Assembly: GCA_964639245.1 (NCBI GenBank)
Contig: CAZXCU010000009.1
Location: 1-64,000, forward strand
Direction of reading: 5' to 3'
Length of the DNA stretch: 64,000 nucleotides
From: SB15 sp964639245
GTDB taxonomy: Bacteria; Chloroflexota; Anaerolineae; Aggregatilineales; J027
Both the position numbers and the translations under genes were made by a program. Below are positions 24,782 to 33,054 of this stretch, one piece after another. The notes beneath the pieces are model-generated. The model was given only the letters and a program-made list of their open reading frames with translations. It was not told the DNA's origin and did not search any database. Position 1 is the first letter of the stretch. The number at the start of each line of letters is the position of its first letter.

Positions 24782-25384
24782 AATCTGGTGCGCCGTTTCC
24801 ACCAACGGCGTATCCCATCCCAATTCTTTGGCAACCCATTCCAATTTGGCGAAATTTTCGTTGCGATGAATCAAATCGCGCCAGAGATGGTGGGCTTGTT
24901 TGGTATCGCCGAGTTTGTAGTAGGCAATTGCCATGCCCGCCAGCGCAAATCGATAGCCTTCCCGCAGGGTGTGGGCTTGTTGGAAATCGGCAAGCGCCGC
25001 GCTGTAATGTCGACACAAAAAATGGGCTTCCCCCCGATTGTTGTAAATAGTGTGCAGCATGGGCGGATTGAGACGAATCGCGGCGGTGTAATCATCCAGA
25101 CAGGCATCCAGATTCCCCACTTGGCGGTAAGCAATGGCGCGGTTGGCATAGGCTTCGGCAAAATCGCCTTTGAAAGTGAGCGCGGCGGTGTAATCCGCAA
25201 TTGCGCCGGTCAAATCGTGTGGGCCGTGCTGACGGGCAAAAGCACGGTTGAAATACGCGGGTGCAAACTGCGGACGGTGTTCAATCACCTGTGTATAATC
25301 TTTGGTAGCCGCGAGAAAATTCCCCAATCGAATAAAATTATTTCCCCGTTCAAACAGTGCGTCAATCTGTTTGTCTGTGAGCAT
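24770..25384 (-). CDS. Tetratricopeptide repeat protein
   Basis: A 204-aa cytoplasmic protein made of four to five TPR units, recognisable from LGNFLAATKDYTQVIEHRPQ, DLTGAIADYTAAL, GNLDACLDDYTAAIRLNPP, CRHYSAALADFQQAH and LGDTKQAHHLWRDL, each a helix-turn-helix pair of about 34 residues. It has no catalytic domain and likely serves as an adaptor. The ATG at 25384 is preceded by GGGAGG; the longer frame upstream runs through a hairpin-rich leader and is rejected. It is convergent with the VOC gene with 12 bases of overlap. Confidence 0.85.
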   Translation of the reverse strand: MLTDKQIDALFERGNNFIRLGNFLAATKDYTQVIEHRPQFAPAYFNRAFARQHGPHDLTGAIADYTAALTFKGDFAEAYANRAIAYRQVGNLDACLDDYTAAIRLNPPMLHTIYNNRGEAHFLCRHYSAALADFQQAHTLREGYRFALAGMAIAYYKLGDTKQAHHLWRDLIHRNENFAKLEWVAKELGWDTPLVETAHQILGR

Positions 25385-25425
25385 CACGCCTCCCGTGAGT
25401 TTTGAAGATATAACTCTTTTTAATT

Positions 25426-25497
25426 CTACAAGAAATCCTTGTAGCTTGTCACAAGGGATTTTTTCAATCTTAGCAGTGACTACGTTTGTGAACGTAG
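25426..25497. other. Hairpin-rich intergenic segment between divergent genes
   Basis: CTACAAG-aaatc-CTTGTAG (25426-25444) can refold with ACAAGGGATTT further on, which is followed by six T residues, and CTACGTT-tgtg-AACGTAG (25480-25497) adds another perfect stem. It lies between the TPR gene (minus) and a secreted protein gene (plus). The alternative pairings plus a T run could be an attenuator on the plus strand; evidence is weak. Confidence 0.3.
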
Positions 25498-25590
25498 ATA
25501 CGCATTGAATAAGCATTAATTAGTTCTCTGAAAACTCCTTTCAAATTAATTCTATGATAATTTTAGGGTATTGGAAATTAAGAGGATTTT

Positions 25591-26499
25591 ATGATGCAAC
25601 GCAGACTCGCACTCCTTTTTATGCTCCTGTTGATGGTCACAGGAGTGAATGCACAGGAAACCACCGAAGAGTATCCCCCGATGTGGGTGGATGTGACTGG
25701 CACGATTGAATCGGTTGACCCGACGACCCAGACGATTGTCATTGACGGGGTAACGGTGGTGGTGGATTTTGCCAGTTTGCCCGAAGGTTTGGTGCTGGAA
25801 GTCGGGGTGACGATTACGATTAGCGGTGAACTGCTCGAAGATGGCACGATTGTCGCCGACCTTGTGCTGCCGCCCTCCGAAGACGAAGCAACCCCCGAAA
25901 ATGAAGAAACCCCTAGCGAAGGCGAAGAAACCGAGACTTGCGGTTTCCAACCTGAAGAAGGCGAAGCGGTTGCCGCCACGACTGAAGGCGAAGAAGAATC
26001 TGAGGGGGGTTGTCATCCGGTGATTGAAATTCTTTCCGAAGCCTTTGAAGTTCCCTACAGCGACCTTGAAGCCCTGCGCGATGAAAATTTTGGCATTGGT
26101 GAAATCGCCCGTGCTTATCTACTGGCAGATGTGGCGGGTGTGGATGTCCAAGAAATCATTGACATGCGCGAATCGGGCATGGGATGGGGCGAAATTAAAA
26201 AAGAATATCCTGACGTGCATCCGAGCCAGCTTGCCCCCGGCAGCGTGATTGGCAATGGGCGCGGGAACACCGTCCGCGAAGATGAAAATGCCCTCCCCTC
26301 AATCGAGGATAATACCGGCGCTGCGGGCAATTACGGCAACGGGCAAGGCAATAGCAACGGCAATGGCGGGGGTCAGGGCGGGAACGGCAACGCCAATGGC
26401 AACGGTAACGGAAATGGGAATGGCAACGCCAATGGGCAAGGTGGCGGAAACGGCAACGCCAATGGCAACGGCAACGGTGGGGGTAAAGGCGGGAAGTAA
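25591..26499 (+). CDS. Secreted protein with Asn/Gly-rich C-terminal tail
   Basis: A 302-aa protein with a signal peptide (1-22, ending VNAQ). Residues 28-90 form a small beta domain (WVDVTGTIESVDPTTQTIVIDGVTV) like DUF5666-type domains. An acidic Glu-rich linker (about 90-135) contains two cysteines. A helical part follows (about 145-205: HPVIEILSEAF, FGIGEIARAYLLA, SGMGWGEIKKEY), and the last 70 residues are almost pure Gly and Asn ending in lysines. The helical part resembles repeats seen in other exported Chloroflexota proteins. Role unknown, probably cell-surface. A strong terminator follows. Confidence 0.65.
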   Translation: MMQRRLALLFMLLLMVTGVNAQETTEEYPPMWVDVTGTIESVDPTTQTIVIDGVTVVVDFASLPEGLVLEVGVTITISGELLEDGTIVADLVLPPSEDEATPENEETPSEGEETETCGFQPEEGEAVAATTEGEEESEGGCHPVIEILSEAFEVPYSDLEALRDENFGIGEIARAYLLADVAGVDVQEIIDMRESGMGWGEIKKEYPDVHPSQLAPGSVIGNGRGNTVREDENALPSIEDNTGAAGNYGNGQGNSNGNGGGQGGNGNANGNGNGNGNGNANGQGGGNGNANGNGNGGGKGGK

Positions 26500-26536
26500 C
26501 CTCATTCCGTCAAAATAACGCTAAATTCCGCATGTA

Positions 26537-26562
26537 AAACAAGGGGCTAAAACCCCTTGTTT
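26537..26562. terminator. Bidirectional intrinsic terminator
   Basis: AAACAAGGGG (26537-26546) pairs perfectly with CCCCTTGTTT (26553-26562) over loop CTAAAA. It lies between the convergent genes ending at 26499 and 26610 and offers A or T tracts on both sides. Confidence 0.85.
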
Positions 26563-26609
26563 GTTGAGAAAAAGACTGCCATTTCACATGGATTTTGTCA
26601 TGGAGCATT

Positions 26610-28655
26610 TCATTCCCGCACGACCACAATCAAGGTTAAATCGTCTGCCAGCGGGGTCTCCCCCATAAATTGATACACCGCACGGGTAATCGCACTATGC
26701 ACGGTGCGCGCCGATTTTTTGCGGTGCGCGTGCAGCACATCCAGCAAACGCGCTTCCTCAAACAATTCGCCCTGCCGATTCGCCGCTTCAATCAACCCAT
26801 CGGTATACACCACCAGCAAATCACCCTCTTTAATCTGGATCGTGCCACACTGCCAACTGCCTTTTTCAAACAAGCCCAGCGGCACGCCCGTTCGTTTGAG
26901 GGCATGAACACTTGCACCAGAGAAAAAATACGGCGGGTTGTGTCCGGCGTTGGAATACACAAAATGTCCTGTGAGTGGGTCAAGAATGCCAAAAAACACC
27001 GTCACAAACATATCCGAATGGGTGTCCATCATAATCCGTCGATTCGCCGATTCGAGGGTTAAATTCGGATGCTCCAGAAATTCATCGGCATACACCCGGA
27101 TTAAAGTACGGCTGAGTGCCATAAACAACGCCGCGCCCATGCCCTTGTCCGCAACATCGGCAACCACAATTCCCAGCTTACCCCCCGGCAGCGGAATCAA
27201 ATCGTAAAAATCGCCGGAGGTCTGGCGGGCAGGTTCAAGCATGGCGGTCAACTGCCAACCTTGAATCTGAGGAACATTTAAAGGCAAAAACGCGCTTTGA
27301 ATCTGCCCCGCCAGCATCAATTCCTGTGACATGCGCTGATTCGCCAGCGTGCGGGCATGTTCCTTGACCCGATTCAGCGCGGAAGCCACTTGTCCGGCAA
27401 GGGACTGCACCGCCGGAAGAATATTTTCTACGGTGTCTGACCCACGCCGCAAAATATTTTTGCTGATTTGCAGGCAGATTCCCCCCAGAATGTCATTGGT
27501 TTCCACGTCCAGAATCGGGGTGGTAATCAGCGCATTCGGGGTGACATTCACATTCCACGGGACGATGTGATCGGGCAGAAAATAATGGGAGGCGGTGGTT
27601 TTCCGCATCCACACCCACGTTTCGGGGGGCATTGGATTATTCGTTTCAGGGTAGGCCAGCAGCAGTTCATTCGGGAACAGCCGGATTTCAATATGGCTGT
27701 AGGTAAACATACCGGGAACATGTTCGCGCAGCACCTTGTATAAGGAGGCAATGTCCGGTTTGGAATTGATAATAGCGCGGCTGAGACGTTCCAAACGCTC
27801 CAATTCAGTGGAACGACGGCGGTTACGTTCCACCGCGATACTCATATGGTGGGCAACCCCACTGGAGAGCAGCACCCCGGCCATCAAAAACAAATAGCCT
27901 TCCACGCCCGCATAGCCATAAATCGCGGCAGCCAGAATCGCAAACGGAAAAACGATAATCCGCCAGCCCATGCTCGTCACAAAAAAATTGACGAAAGCAA
28001 GACGCGAGTCCGCCGTTCCGCCTAACACCGATGACGAAGCCCAATACAGCATCAAGGGAGTATACAGCAAGGTCGTTAGCGCCATCAACACCAGAATCAT
28101 TGCGGCGGCGGGGGCAGCATCTTCCACAGAGAGCGTTTTGAGCGGATAGTCCCCACCCAGCGATTCGTACACCCACAGCGACACCAGCGCGATAGTAATG
28201 TTGGAGGTATAGCCCATCACCGTATCGCGTAGATGCACCCATTTCAGATTCGGATTTTTAAACTGGCGCAAATTTTGCAGCAGCGAAAACCCGATCCAGA
28301 AAACATTCATCCACAGCAGGGTTGGGCCAAACAACAGCACCGCCGAAAGCTCAACAATATCATTCAGTGTGCCGTCCAGATCAGCGAAAATACCGCGTTT
28401 AATTTCAGTGGTAAAGAAAAAATTCCAGCGCAGCAAAAAATAGATAATCACCATCATCATGCCGGTCATTGACCACTGCTGCACAAACACGTCTAAATCG
28501 GTACGGGCAGCCAGCCAAACCGTGCCAAAGATGACCAGCGGCATGGAATACAGCACCGCAAACACATTGCCTGCACCGACAACGCGCTCTAAGGTGGTCT
28601 GTCGTCCCAAGCCGGGCCAGACCCGTTTGGAAATTGCCAGCACGAAATTCTGCAT
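26610..28655 (-). CDS. Membrane SpoIIE-type protein phosphatase with GAF-like domain
   Basis: A 681-aa protein. The first 260 residues contain about six hydrophobic helices. A linker coiled coil (about 270-300) leads to a GAF-like domain (about 290-420) and the PP2C-type phosphatase domain (about 440-681) with MSQELMLAGQIQSAFLP, ASGDFYDLIPLPGGKLGIVVADVADKG carrying the metal-binding Asp residues, and LADDLTLIVV at the end. Such RsbU/SpoIIE phosphatases dephosphorylate anti-sigma antagonists to release stress sigma factors. No such partner lies adjacent. It is monocistronic, with a terminator beyond its end. Confidence 0.9.
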   Translation of the reverse strand: MQNFVLAISKRVWPGLGRQTTLERVVGAGNVFAVLYSMPLVIFGTVWLAARTDLDVFVQQWSMTGMMMVIIYFLLRWNFFFTTEIKRGIFADLDGTLNDIVELSAVLLFGPTLLWMNVFWIGFSLLQNLRQFKNPNLKWVHLRDTVMGYTSNITIALVSLWVYESLGGDYPLKTLSVEDAAPAAAMILVLMALTTLLYTPLMLYWASSSVLGGTADSRLAFVNFFVTSMGWRIIVFPFAILAAAIYGYAGVEGYLFLMAGVLLSSGVAHHMSIAVERNRRRSTELERLERLSRAIINSKPDIASLYKVLREHVPGMFTYSHIEIRLFPNELLLAYPETNNPMPPETWVWMRKTTASHYFLPDHIVPWNVNVTPNALITTPILDVETNDILGGICLQISKNILRRGSDTVENILPAVQSLAGQVASALNRVKEHARTLANQRMSQELMLAGQIQSAFLPLNVPQIQGWQLTAMLEPARQTSGDFYDLIPLPGGKLGIVVADVADKGMGAALFMALSRTLIRVYADEFLEHPNLTLESANRRIMMDTHSDMFVTVFFGILDPLTGHFVYSNAGHNPPYFFSGASVHALKRTGVPLGLFEKGSWQCGTIQIKEGDLLVVYTDGLIEAANRQGELFEEARLLDVLHAHRKKSARTVHSAITRAVYQFMGETPLADDLTLIVVVRE

Positions 28656-28899
28656 ACACCATCCTCAAAACACGCTGAGTTTACCCGATGTTGTGAAGAA
28701 ATGCTCACAGTTGGACGGGTAACTCGCGTGATAATCGGGTGAGAAGACCTGAACACACGTTCTAATTGTAACGCAAAAAGAAGTTATTGGTTATCGGTTT
28801 TCGGTAATCAGTGCCTGATAAAAGTTGAATCCTAGAGAAGGCTTTTGCAAGGGCGGATATTGGGCGGATTTTCCGCCCTCAAGCATTAACCAACCCTAG

Positions 28900-29340
28900 C
28901 TAACGAGGGTTATTGGGATACCATGTGTGGGGATCGACTCTATCCGTTCCTACAAACTCAAGCCTAATAGGAATAGACCCATCGCCAGCAATAGTTCCGA
29001 CTAACTGCACATTTGCGCTGGGGTTGCCCTCAAAAGTAACATTCCCTGTGATCGAATTTCCATGACACTCCGCATTGGCAGTCCATGGATAAGCTGCACC
29101 GGGCATTTCAAGTGTAAAAGTTGAATCTGTCAACTTATTAACATAGATAGGATCTTGGTTATTATCTTCTGAGTAATAGCGTGAAGCCAGTTGGCACTCA
29201 CTCTCCGAATCCCCCAACACAGTGTCTAGCAAATCCGGGTTACTAATGATGGCTGCAATGATACTTCCAATAGCCGCTATGAGAGCAACGATAATTGGTA
29301 CTAGGCATGAAGACCCCCGACTTTTACTTTCTATCCCCAT
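28900..29340 (-). CDS. Membrane-anchored hypothetical protein
   Basis: A 146-aa protein with a short cytoplasmic N-terminus, one membrane helix (about 12-33: LVPIIVALIAAIGSIIAAII) and an exported domain of about 110 residues containing two cysteines, rich in beta-type segments (DPIYVNKLTDSTFTLEMPG, ANVQLVGTIAG). I do not recognise the family. The start ATG is unambiguous. The gaps on both sides (28656-28899 and 29341-29485) show nothing I can name. Confidence 0.55.
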   Translation of the reverse strand: MGIESKSRGSSCLVPIIVALIAAIGSIIAAIISNPDLLDTVLGDSESECQLASRYYSEDNNQDPIYVNKLTDSTFTLEMPGAAYPWTANAECHGNSITGNVTFEGNPSANVQLVGTIAGDGSIPIRLEFVGTDRVDPHTWYPNNPR

Positions 29341-29485
29341 CGTAAGCCTCTTTTCAGAAAAATAATCTAAACAAGCTACATTTTTTTACTATAGGGTCGG
29401 GGATGAAATGAGATATAGTGTCCAAAGTCATCGGTAATACAATGGATTATCACTTTCAACGTAAGCGGCCTTCCATTGACACGCA

Positions 29486-29542
29486 ACTAATCCTCATACT
29501 CCGCTGGTTCGTCGTCCACCACTTCACGCACTTCACGGTCAA
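29486..29542. repeat. Duplicated tail of the tRNA methyltransferase gene (distal copy)
   Basis: These 57 bases match 30336-30392 with one mismatch. They encode the last residues of the tRNA methyltransferase (DREVREVVDDEPAEYED and its stop) but are cut off from the gene by the HNH cassette. The two copies are 850 bp apart in direct orientation, as at the ends of an element that integrates into a gene's 3' end and regenerates it. Confidence 0.85.
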
Positions 29543-29654
29543 GGGCGCGGAATACACCACCGAGAACGCATTGCCTGTTTTGCATTGGCATATGTAGTCG
29601 CTAGTTTGGTATCTTGGGTAAAAACTGAGCTATAATGCACAGAAAGGAGTATCT

Positions 29655-29909
29655 ATGGACAAGGTAGAAATTATCCCTTCCATGTTGGATGAAATTGTCG
29701 AGTTTGTAACTACATCGCCTTCGCTTAAGGAAATTACCGAGTTTGAACTCTCTGAAGACTTAAAACAACGTTCGCATTATCTTTTTGAGCAAAATCGGGC
29801 AGGCAGAATCAGCGCTGAAGAACTGGATGAATTAGATGAATTACTCAAAATGGGTCATTTTGTCAACATGCTCAAAATCAGAGCGCGGGAAAAACTGGCT
29901 GATATATGA
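29655..29909 (+). CDS. Small acidic protein paired with the HNH endonuclease
   Basis: An 84-aa, all-helical acidic protein (EIVEFVTTSPSLKEITEFELSE, AGRISAEELDELDELLKMGHFV). Its stop codon overlaps the HNH start by 4 bp, so the two are co-translated. AAAGGAG precedes its ATG. Similar small-gene plus HNH pairs occur in cyanobacteria and Chloroflexota, where the small protein may be an inhibitor or targeting partner. That relation is a recollection plus inference; no function is established to my knowledge. Confidence 0.7.
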   Translation: MDKVEIIPSMLDEIVEFVTTSPSLKEITEFELSEDLKQRSHYLFEQNRAGRISAEELDELDELLKMGHFVNMLKIRAREKLADI

Positions 29910-30319
29910 CCTATATTAGTGACGCTCTACGACAACTGGTCATTGCACGCGCTGATAATTGTTGTGAATACTGTTTGCTGAACCAGCTAGACCATATCAT
30001 TCCTTTTGAAATTGACCATGTAATTTCAGTTAAGCATGACGGTTCAACAGACAAACACAACCTAAGTTGGAGCTGCCCTCACTGTAACAGACACAAAGGG
30101 ATGGATATTGGTTCACTCGATCCACATACGAGAATTCTAACACCCCTTTTCAACCCGCGTGAACAGAATTGGGACGAACATTTTCACTTAAATGATGCAA
30201 ACATCGAACCTTTAACTCCAGAAGGCCGTGTAACTGTCTTTTTGTTGAAAATGAATTCGCCTCAGGTGATTAGAGAGCGCAACAGATTAATAAGACTTAA
30301 TCGCTACCCCTGTAAATAA
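29906..30319 (+). CDS. HNH endonuclease
   Basis: A 137-aa nuclease with a complete HNH motif: zinc cysteines CEYC (20-23) and CPHC (57-60), catalytic Asp37-His38 in FEIDHVIS, Asn52 and His63. The C-terminal segment LTPLFNPREQNWDEHF is shared with the degenerate HNH domain of the FHA fusion protein at 9024. It forms a two-gene cassette with the preceding small gene. The cassette lies between two copies of the tRNA methyltransferase gene tail, suggesting the unit moved in as a small mobile element. Confidence 0.9.
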   Translation: MTYISDALRQLVIARADNCCEYCLLNQLDHIIPFEIDHVISVKHDGSTDKHNLSWSCPHCNRHKGMDIGSLDPHTRILTPLFNPREQNWDEHFHLNDANIEPLTPEGRVTVFLLKMNSPQVIRERNRLIRLNRYPCK

Positions 30320-30335
30320 TTATTGTTTTATATTT

Positions 30336-30392
30336 ACTAATCCTCATACTCCGCTGGTTCGTCGTCCACCGCTTCACGCACTTCACGGTCAA
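30336..30392. repeat. Duplicated tail of the tRNA methyltransferase gene (in-gene copy)
   Basis: This is the functional 3' end of the methyltransferase gene and the partner of the repeat at 29486-29542. The single difference changes GCG to GTG in the coding sense (Ala to Val). Confidence 0.85.
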
Positions 30393-31167
30393 CCGCACGG
30401 GCAAAGACTAAAAATCCGGTATGCCCGATGACTTGATCATCAGGACGAACACGGGCAGGGATGGTTTTATAGGGACGCAAAATCAATTCTTCCGCCTGCA
30501 TTAAATACCACTGTCCACGATACAACCCCTCTAACAATGTAACCATCTGGTTGGTGGTGGGGACAATCGCGCCGAAGAATCCGCCGCCCCGCAGCGCCGC
30601 CCGTGCCTGTTCCAGGTAATCCCACGGGGTTGGCACATCCAAAAACACGGCGTGAACATCGCGCTGGTCAAAGCCTTCGGAAATATCCCGTTCAATGAAG
30701 CTCACCCGATGTTCCATCCCAATCCGTCGGATGTTGCGCTGTGCGAGCGCTTGCATTTTGGCTTTGCGTTCGTAGCTAAACACATGTCCTTCTTCCCCCA
30801 CCAGCATCGCCAAGAGCATCGTCAGCGCCCCACTACCCGACCCGGCCTCAATGACTTTTACGCCCGGCATGATACTCATTTTCATGACGATATAGCCCAA
30901 ATCTTTGGGAAAAATAATCTGGGTTTCGCGGTGCAGATGTTTGACAATATCATCAATATTCGGCGGCAGCACATACACACCATGCCCCAAATGCGTGCGA
31001 ATCTGCGTGCCATAGGGGACACCAAAAATCCCATCGAAGGAAATCATGCCATAATGGGTTTGCAAGTGTTCGCCCGCCTGCACCTTGCGAAGATAGGTAC
31101 GGCGGTCTTTGCCGACAAACAACACCAAATCATTCGGCTCGATATACAACCCCTGTGGAATGGACAT
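30337..31167 (-). CDS. trmI: tRNA (adenine-N1)-methyltransferase, TrmI family
   Basis: A 276-aa SAM-dependent methyltransferase: an N-terminal beta domain (LYIEPNDLVLFVGKDRRTYLRKVQAGE), then the Rossmann fold with motif I VIEAGSGSGALTMLLA, VFSYERKAKMQALAQRNI and the active-site segment VFLDVPTPW, as in TrmI enzymes that make 1-methyladenosine at position 58 of tRNA. The ATG at 31167 has AAGGA upstream and gives the family-typical start; in-frame ATGs 19 and 22 codons earlier are possible. The acidic C-terminal tail (DDEPAEYED) is duplicated downstream by the HNH cassette insertion. Confidence 0.88.
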   Translation of the reverse strand: MSIPQGLYIEPNDLVLFVGKDRRTYLRKVQAGEHLQTHYGMISFDGIFGVPYGTQIRTHLGHGVYVLPPNIDDIVKHLHRETQIIFPKDLGYIVMKMSIMPGVKVIEAGSGSGALTMLLAMLVGEEGHVFSYERKAKMQALAQRNIRRIGMEHRVSFIERDISEGFDQRDVHAVFLDVPTPWDYLEQARAALRGGGFFGAIVPTTNQMVTLLEGLYRGQWYLMQAEELILRPYKTIPARVRPDDQVIGHTGFLVFARAVDREVREAVDDEPAEYED

Positions 31168-31332
31168 GCGTTTAGTTCCTTCTGGCTGAAAAAAATCAGC
31201 GCGTAGTGTACCTGAGGTGTTCATGGACAGCAATCAGCAGTCCGTCTGGATTTTTGGATTACACAACTTTAACACTTTCGTAGTATTCTTTTTGCAAAGT
31301 GCTGTTACCCTGTGACGAAAAGGAAGCTAGCA

Positions 31333-32574
31333 ATGGTCAAAAAAATCGGCGTGTTCTTGGCATTTTTTTTGCTGATTGGGCAGGCAGGGGCGCAGTCGCC
31401 TATCAATGATCTGCATTATGACATTCCCGATACAGGCCAGAATGACTGTCTGAACAAGGAAGGGCAGGCCATTCCCTGTACCGCCAACATCGGGCAGGAT
31501 GCCGCTTACCGGACAACCCCACCCGCCTATGAACCCCATTTTGATGGCACAGTCACGGATGTCGTGACTGGCTTGATGTGGCAAAAAACGCTGCATGAAC
31601 CCGTCACATGGCACGAAGCCTTTGCCGAAGCCTCCGCGCTCACCGTCGGCAATTACACCGATTGGCGCGTCCCGACCATCAAAGAGTTGTATTCGCTCAT
31701 CCAATTTGCCGGACGGGTTCCCTATCTGGACAAAGGTCATTTTGATGTGACCAACGAAGCGATTTTCTGGTCAAGCACACAGGGACAGGGTATTACGGCG
31801 TTGGGAGTGGATTTTTCCGCAGGCAGTCTGAATGCCTATCCCTTGCGCGAAAATGGCGACGAGGTGCGCTATTATGTGCGCTATGTACGCGGGACAAGCC
31901 GCTACGGATTGAATCTGTTTGAGGACAAAGGGGACAACACCGTCACTGATGCAGCGACAGGCTTGATGTGGCTCAAAGGCGACAGTGGCACATTCGGGCG
32001 GGAAACCTTCAACTGGCTCAATGCGATGGCATGGTGCGAAAATTTGACCTATGTCGGATTTGATGATTGGCGGTTGCCCAACGCCAAAGAATTGCAAAAT
32101 CTGGTCGATTATTCGCACCCTGCCAATACGCCCTCCATTCATCCCGTGTTTGAGGTCAGCCCAATTACCGAAGGGGACAATCCCTACCCTGTTTATTGGA
32201 GCAGCACCCGCCACAACGAACAGGGGGTGGCGTTTTTGCTGGTGGACGGCACACAAAGCAGCATCGATGTCACCGAAAGCCGTCATGCACGCTGTGTGCG
32301 GGCGGGAACGTATGAATTGGTGGTGGAAAACGGCACAGTAGCACAACCCAACTCCCAAACGCCTCAGAATCAAGGCGGACAGCAGCCGGGACAAAATCAA
32401 CAGGGTGGGCAGCAACCTCCCCAAGAAGCGATTGATGCGTGTGTCGATTTAAACGAAAGTGACCCCTGCGTGGTGAACTTGCCGAATGGCGCATTAGATG
32501 GGACATGTCGAATCACCCCGGATGAGGTGCTAGCCTGTATCCCCGCACGCGGTCAAGGGCCGGGTGGAAATTAG
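31333..32574 (+). CDS. Secreted protein with two Lcl C-terminal (DUF1566) domains
   Basis: A 413-aa exported protein: signal peptide (about 1-21, ending AGAQ), then two copies of the Lcl C-terminal/DUF1566 domain. The first runs from VTDVVTGLMWQKT through DWRVPTIKELYSLI and FWSST, the second from VTDAATGLMWLKG through DWRLPNAKELQNLVDYS and YWSST...CVRAG. This domain is found in surface and adhesion-related proteins of many bacteria and has a lectin-like look. A Gln/Gly/Pro-rich linker (about 335-365) leads to a Cys-containing tail. The ATG at 31333 has AAGGAAG upstream. Confidence 0.85.
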   Translation: MVKKIGVFLAFFLLIGQAGAQSPINDLHYDIPDTGQNDCLNKEGQAIPCTANIGQDAAYRTTPPAYEPHFDGTVTDVVTGLMWQKTLHEPVTWHEAFAEASALTVGNYTDWRVPTIKELYSLIQFAGRVPYLDKGHFDVTNEAIFWSSTQGQGITALGVDFSAGSLNAYPLRENGDEVRYYVRYVRGTSRYGLNLFEDKGDNTVTDAATGLMWLKGDSGTFGRETFNWLNAMAWCENLTYVGFDDWRLPNAKELQNLVDYSHPANTPSIHPVFEVSPITEGDNPYPVYWSSTRHNEQGVAFLLVDGTQSSIDVTESRHARCVRAGTYELVVENGTVAQPNSQTPQNQGGQQPGQNQQGGQQPPQEAIDACVDLNESDPCVVNLPNGALDGTCRITPDEVLACIPARGQGPGGN

Positions 32575-32582
32575 CCCGTAAA

Positions 32583-32954
32583 ATGGATGTGTCGCCGTCT
32601 GAAAATGATAACCAAGTGCGGGAAATTCTCTTTGCATGGGAAAAGCGCCGCCTGCTCTATAACGCGATTCATTTTGTGAACGGGCTGTTTTTGCTGGTTT
32701 TGAGCTATGCCGAATTACGAAAAGAAATCCACCCTCTCGAAATGTTCGCGGGGGTGGCAGCTATCGCGGTGGGTGCCAATATCTGCTATTTTCTCGCCCC
32801 TATGAGCGAAGTCTACAGCCTGATTTTCCTGCGCTTGGCGTGGCACGGTTGGATGCGAAACCTTATCTTCTGGACAGGCACGATTTTTTCTACCCTGTTG
32901 ATGCAAGCAACCGTCGCCGCGAGTCTGCTGTCCATCTGGTTTTCTGAATTTTAA
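32583..32954 (+). CDS. Small membrane protein of unknown function
   Basis: A 123-aa protein with three hydrophobic helices, near residues 24-42 (NAIHFVNGLFLLVLSYAEL), 53-75 and 98-120, and a charged N-terminus. It starts 8 bases after the stop of the DUF1566 gene in the same direction and is likely cotranscribed. The family is not recognised. Confidence 0.6.
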   Translation: MDVSPSENDNQVREILFAWEKRRLLYNAIHFVNGLFLLVLSYAELRKEIHPLEMFAGVAAIAVGANICYFLAPMSEVYSLIFLRLAWHGWMRNLIFWTGTIFSTLLMQATVAASLLSIWFSEF

Positions 32955-33054
32955 TTCAATGCGTAATCCCTAATTGCACCTTTAAGTCATCTTTTTTTGC
33001 CAGCGTAATATGGAATTGGGTAAACTTTTCAAGAATATAAAGAACTTTGGAATC

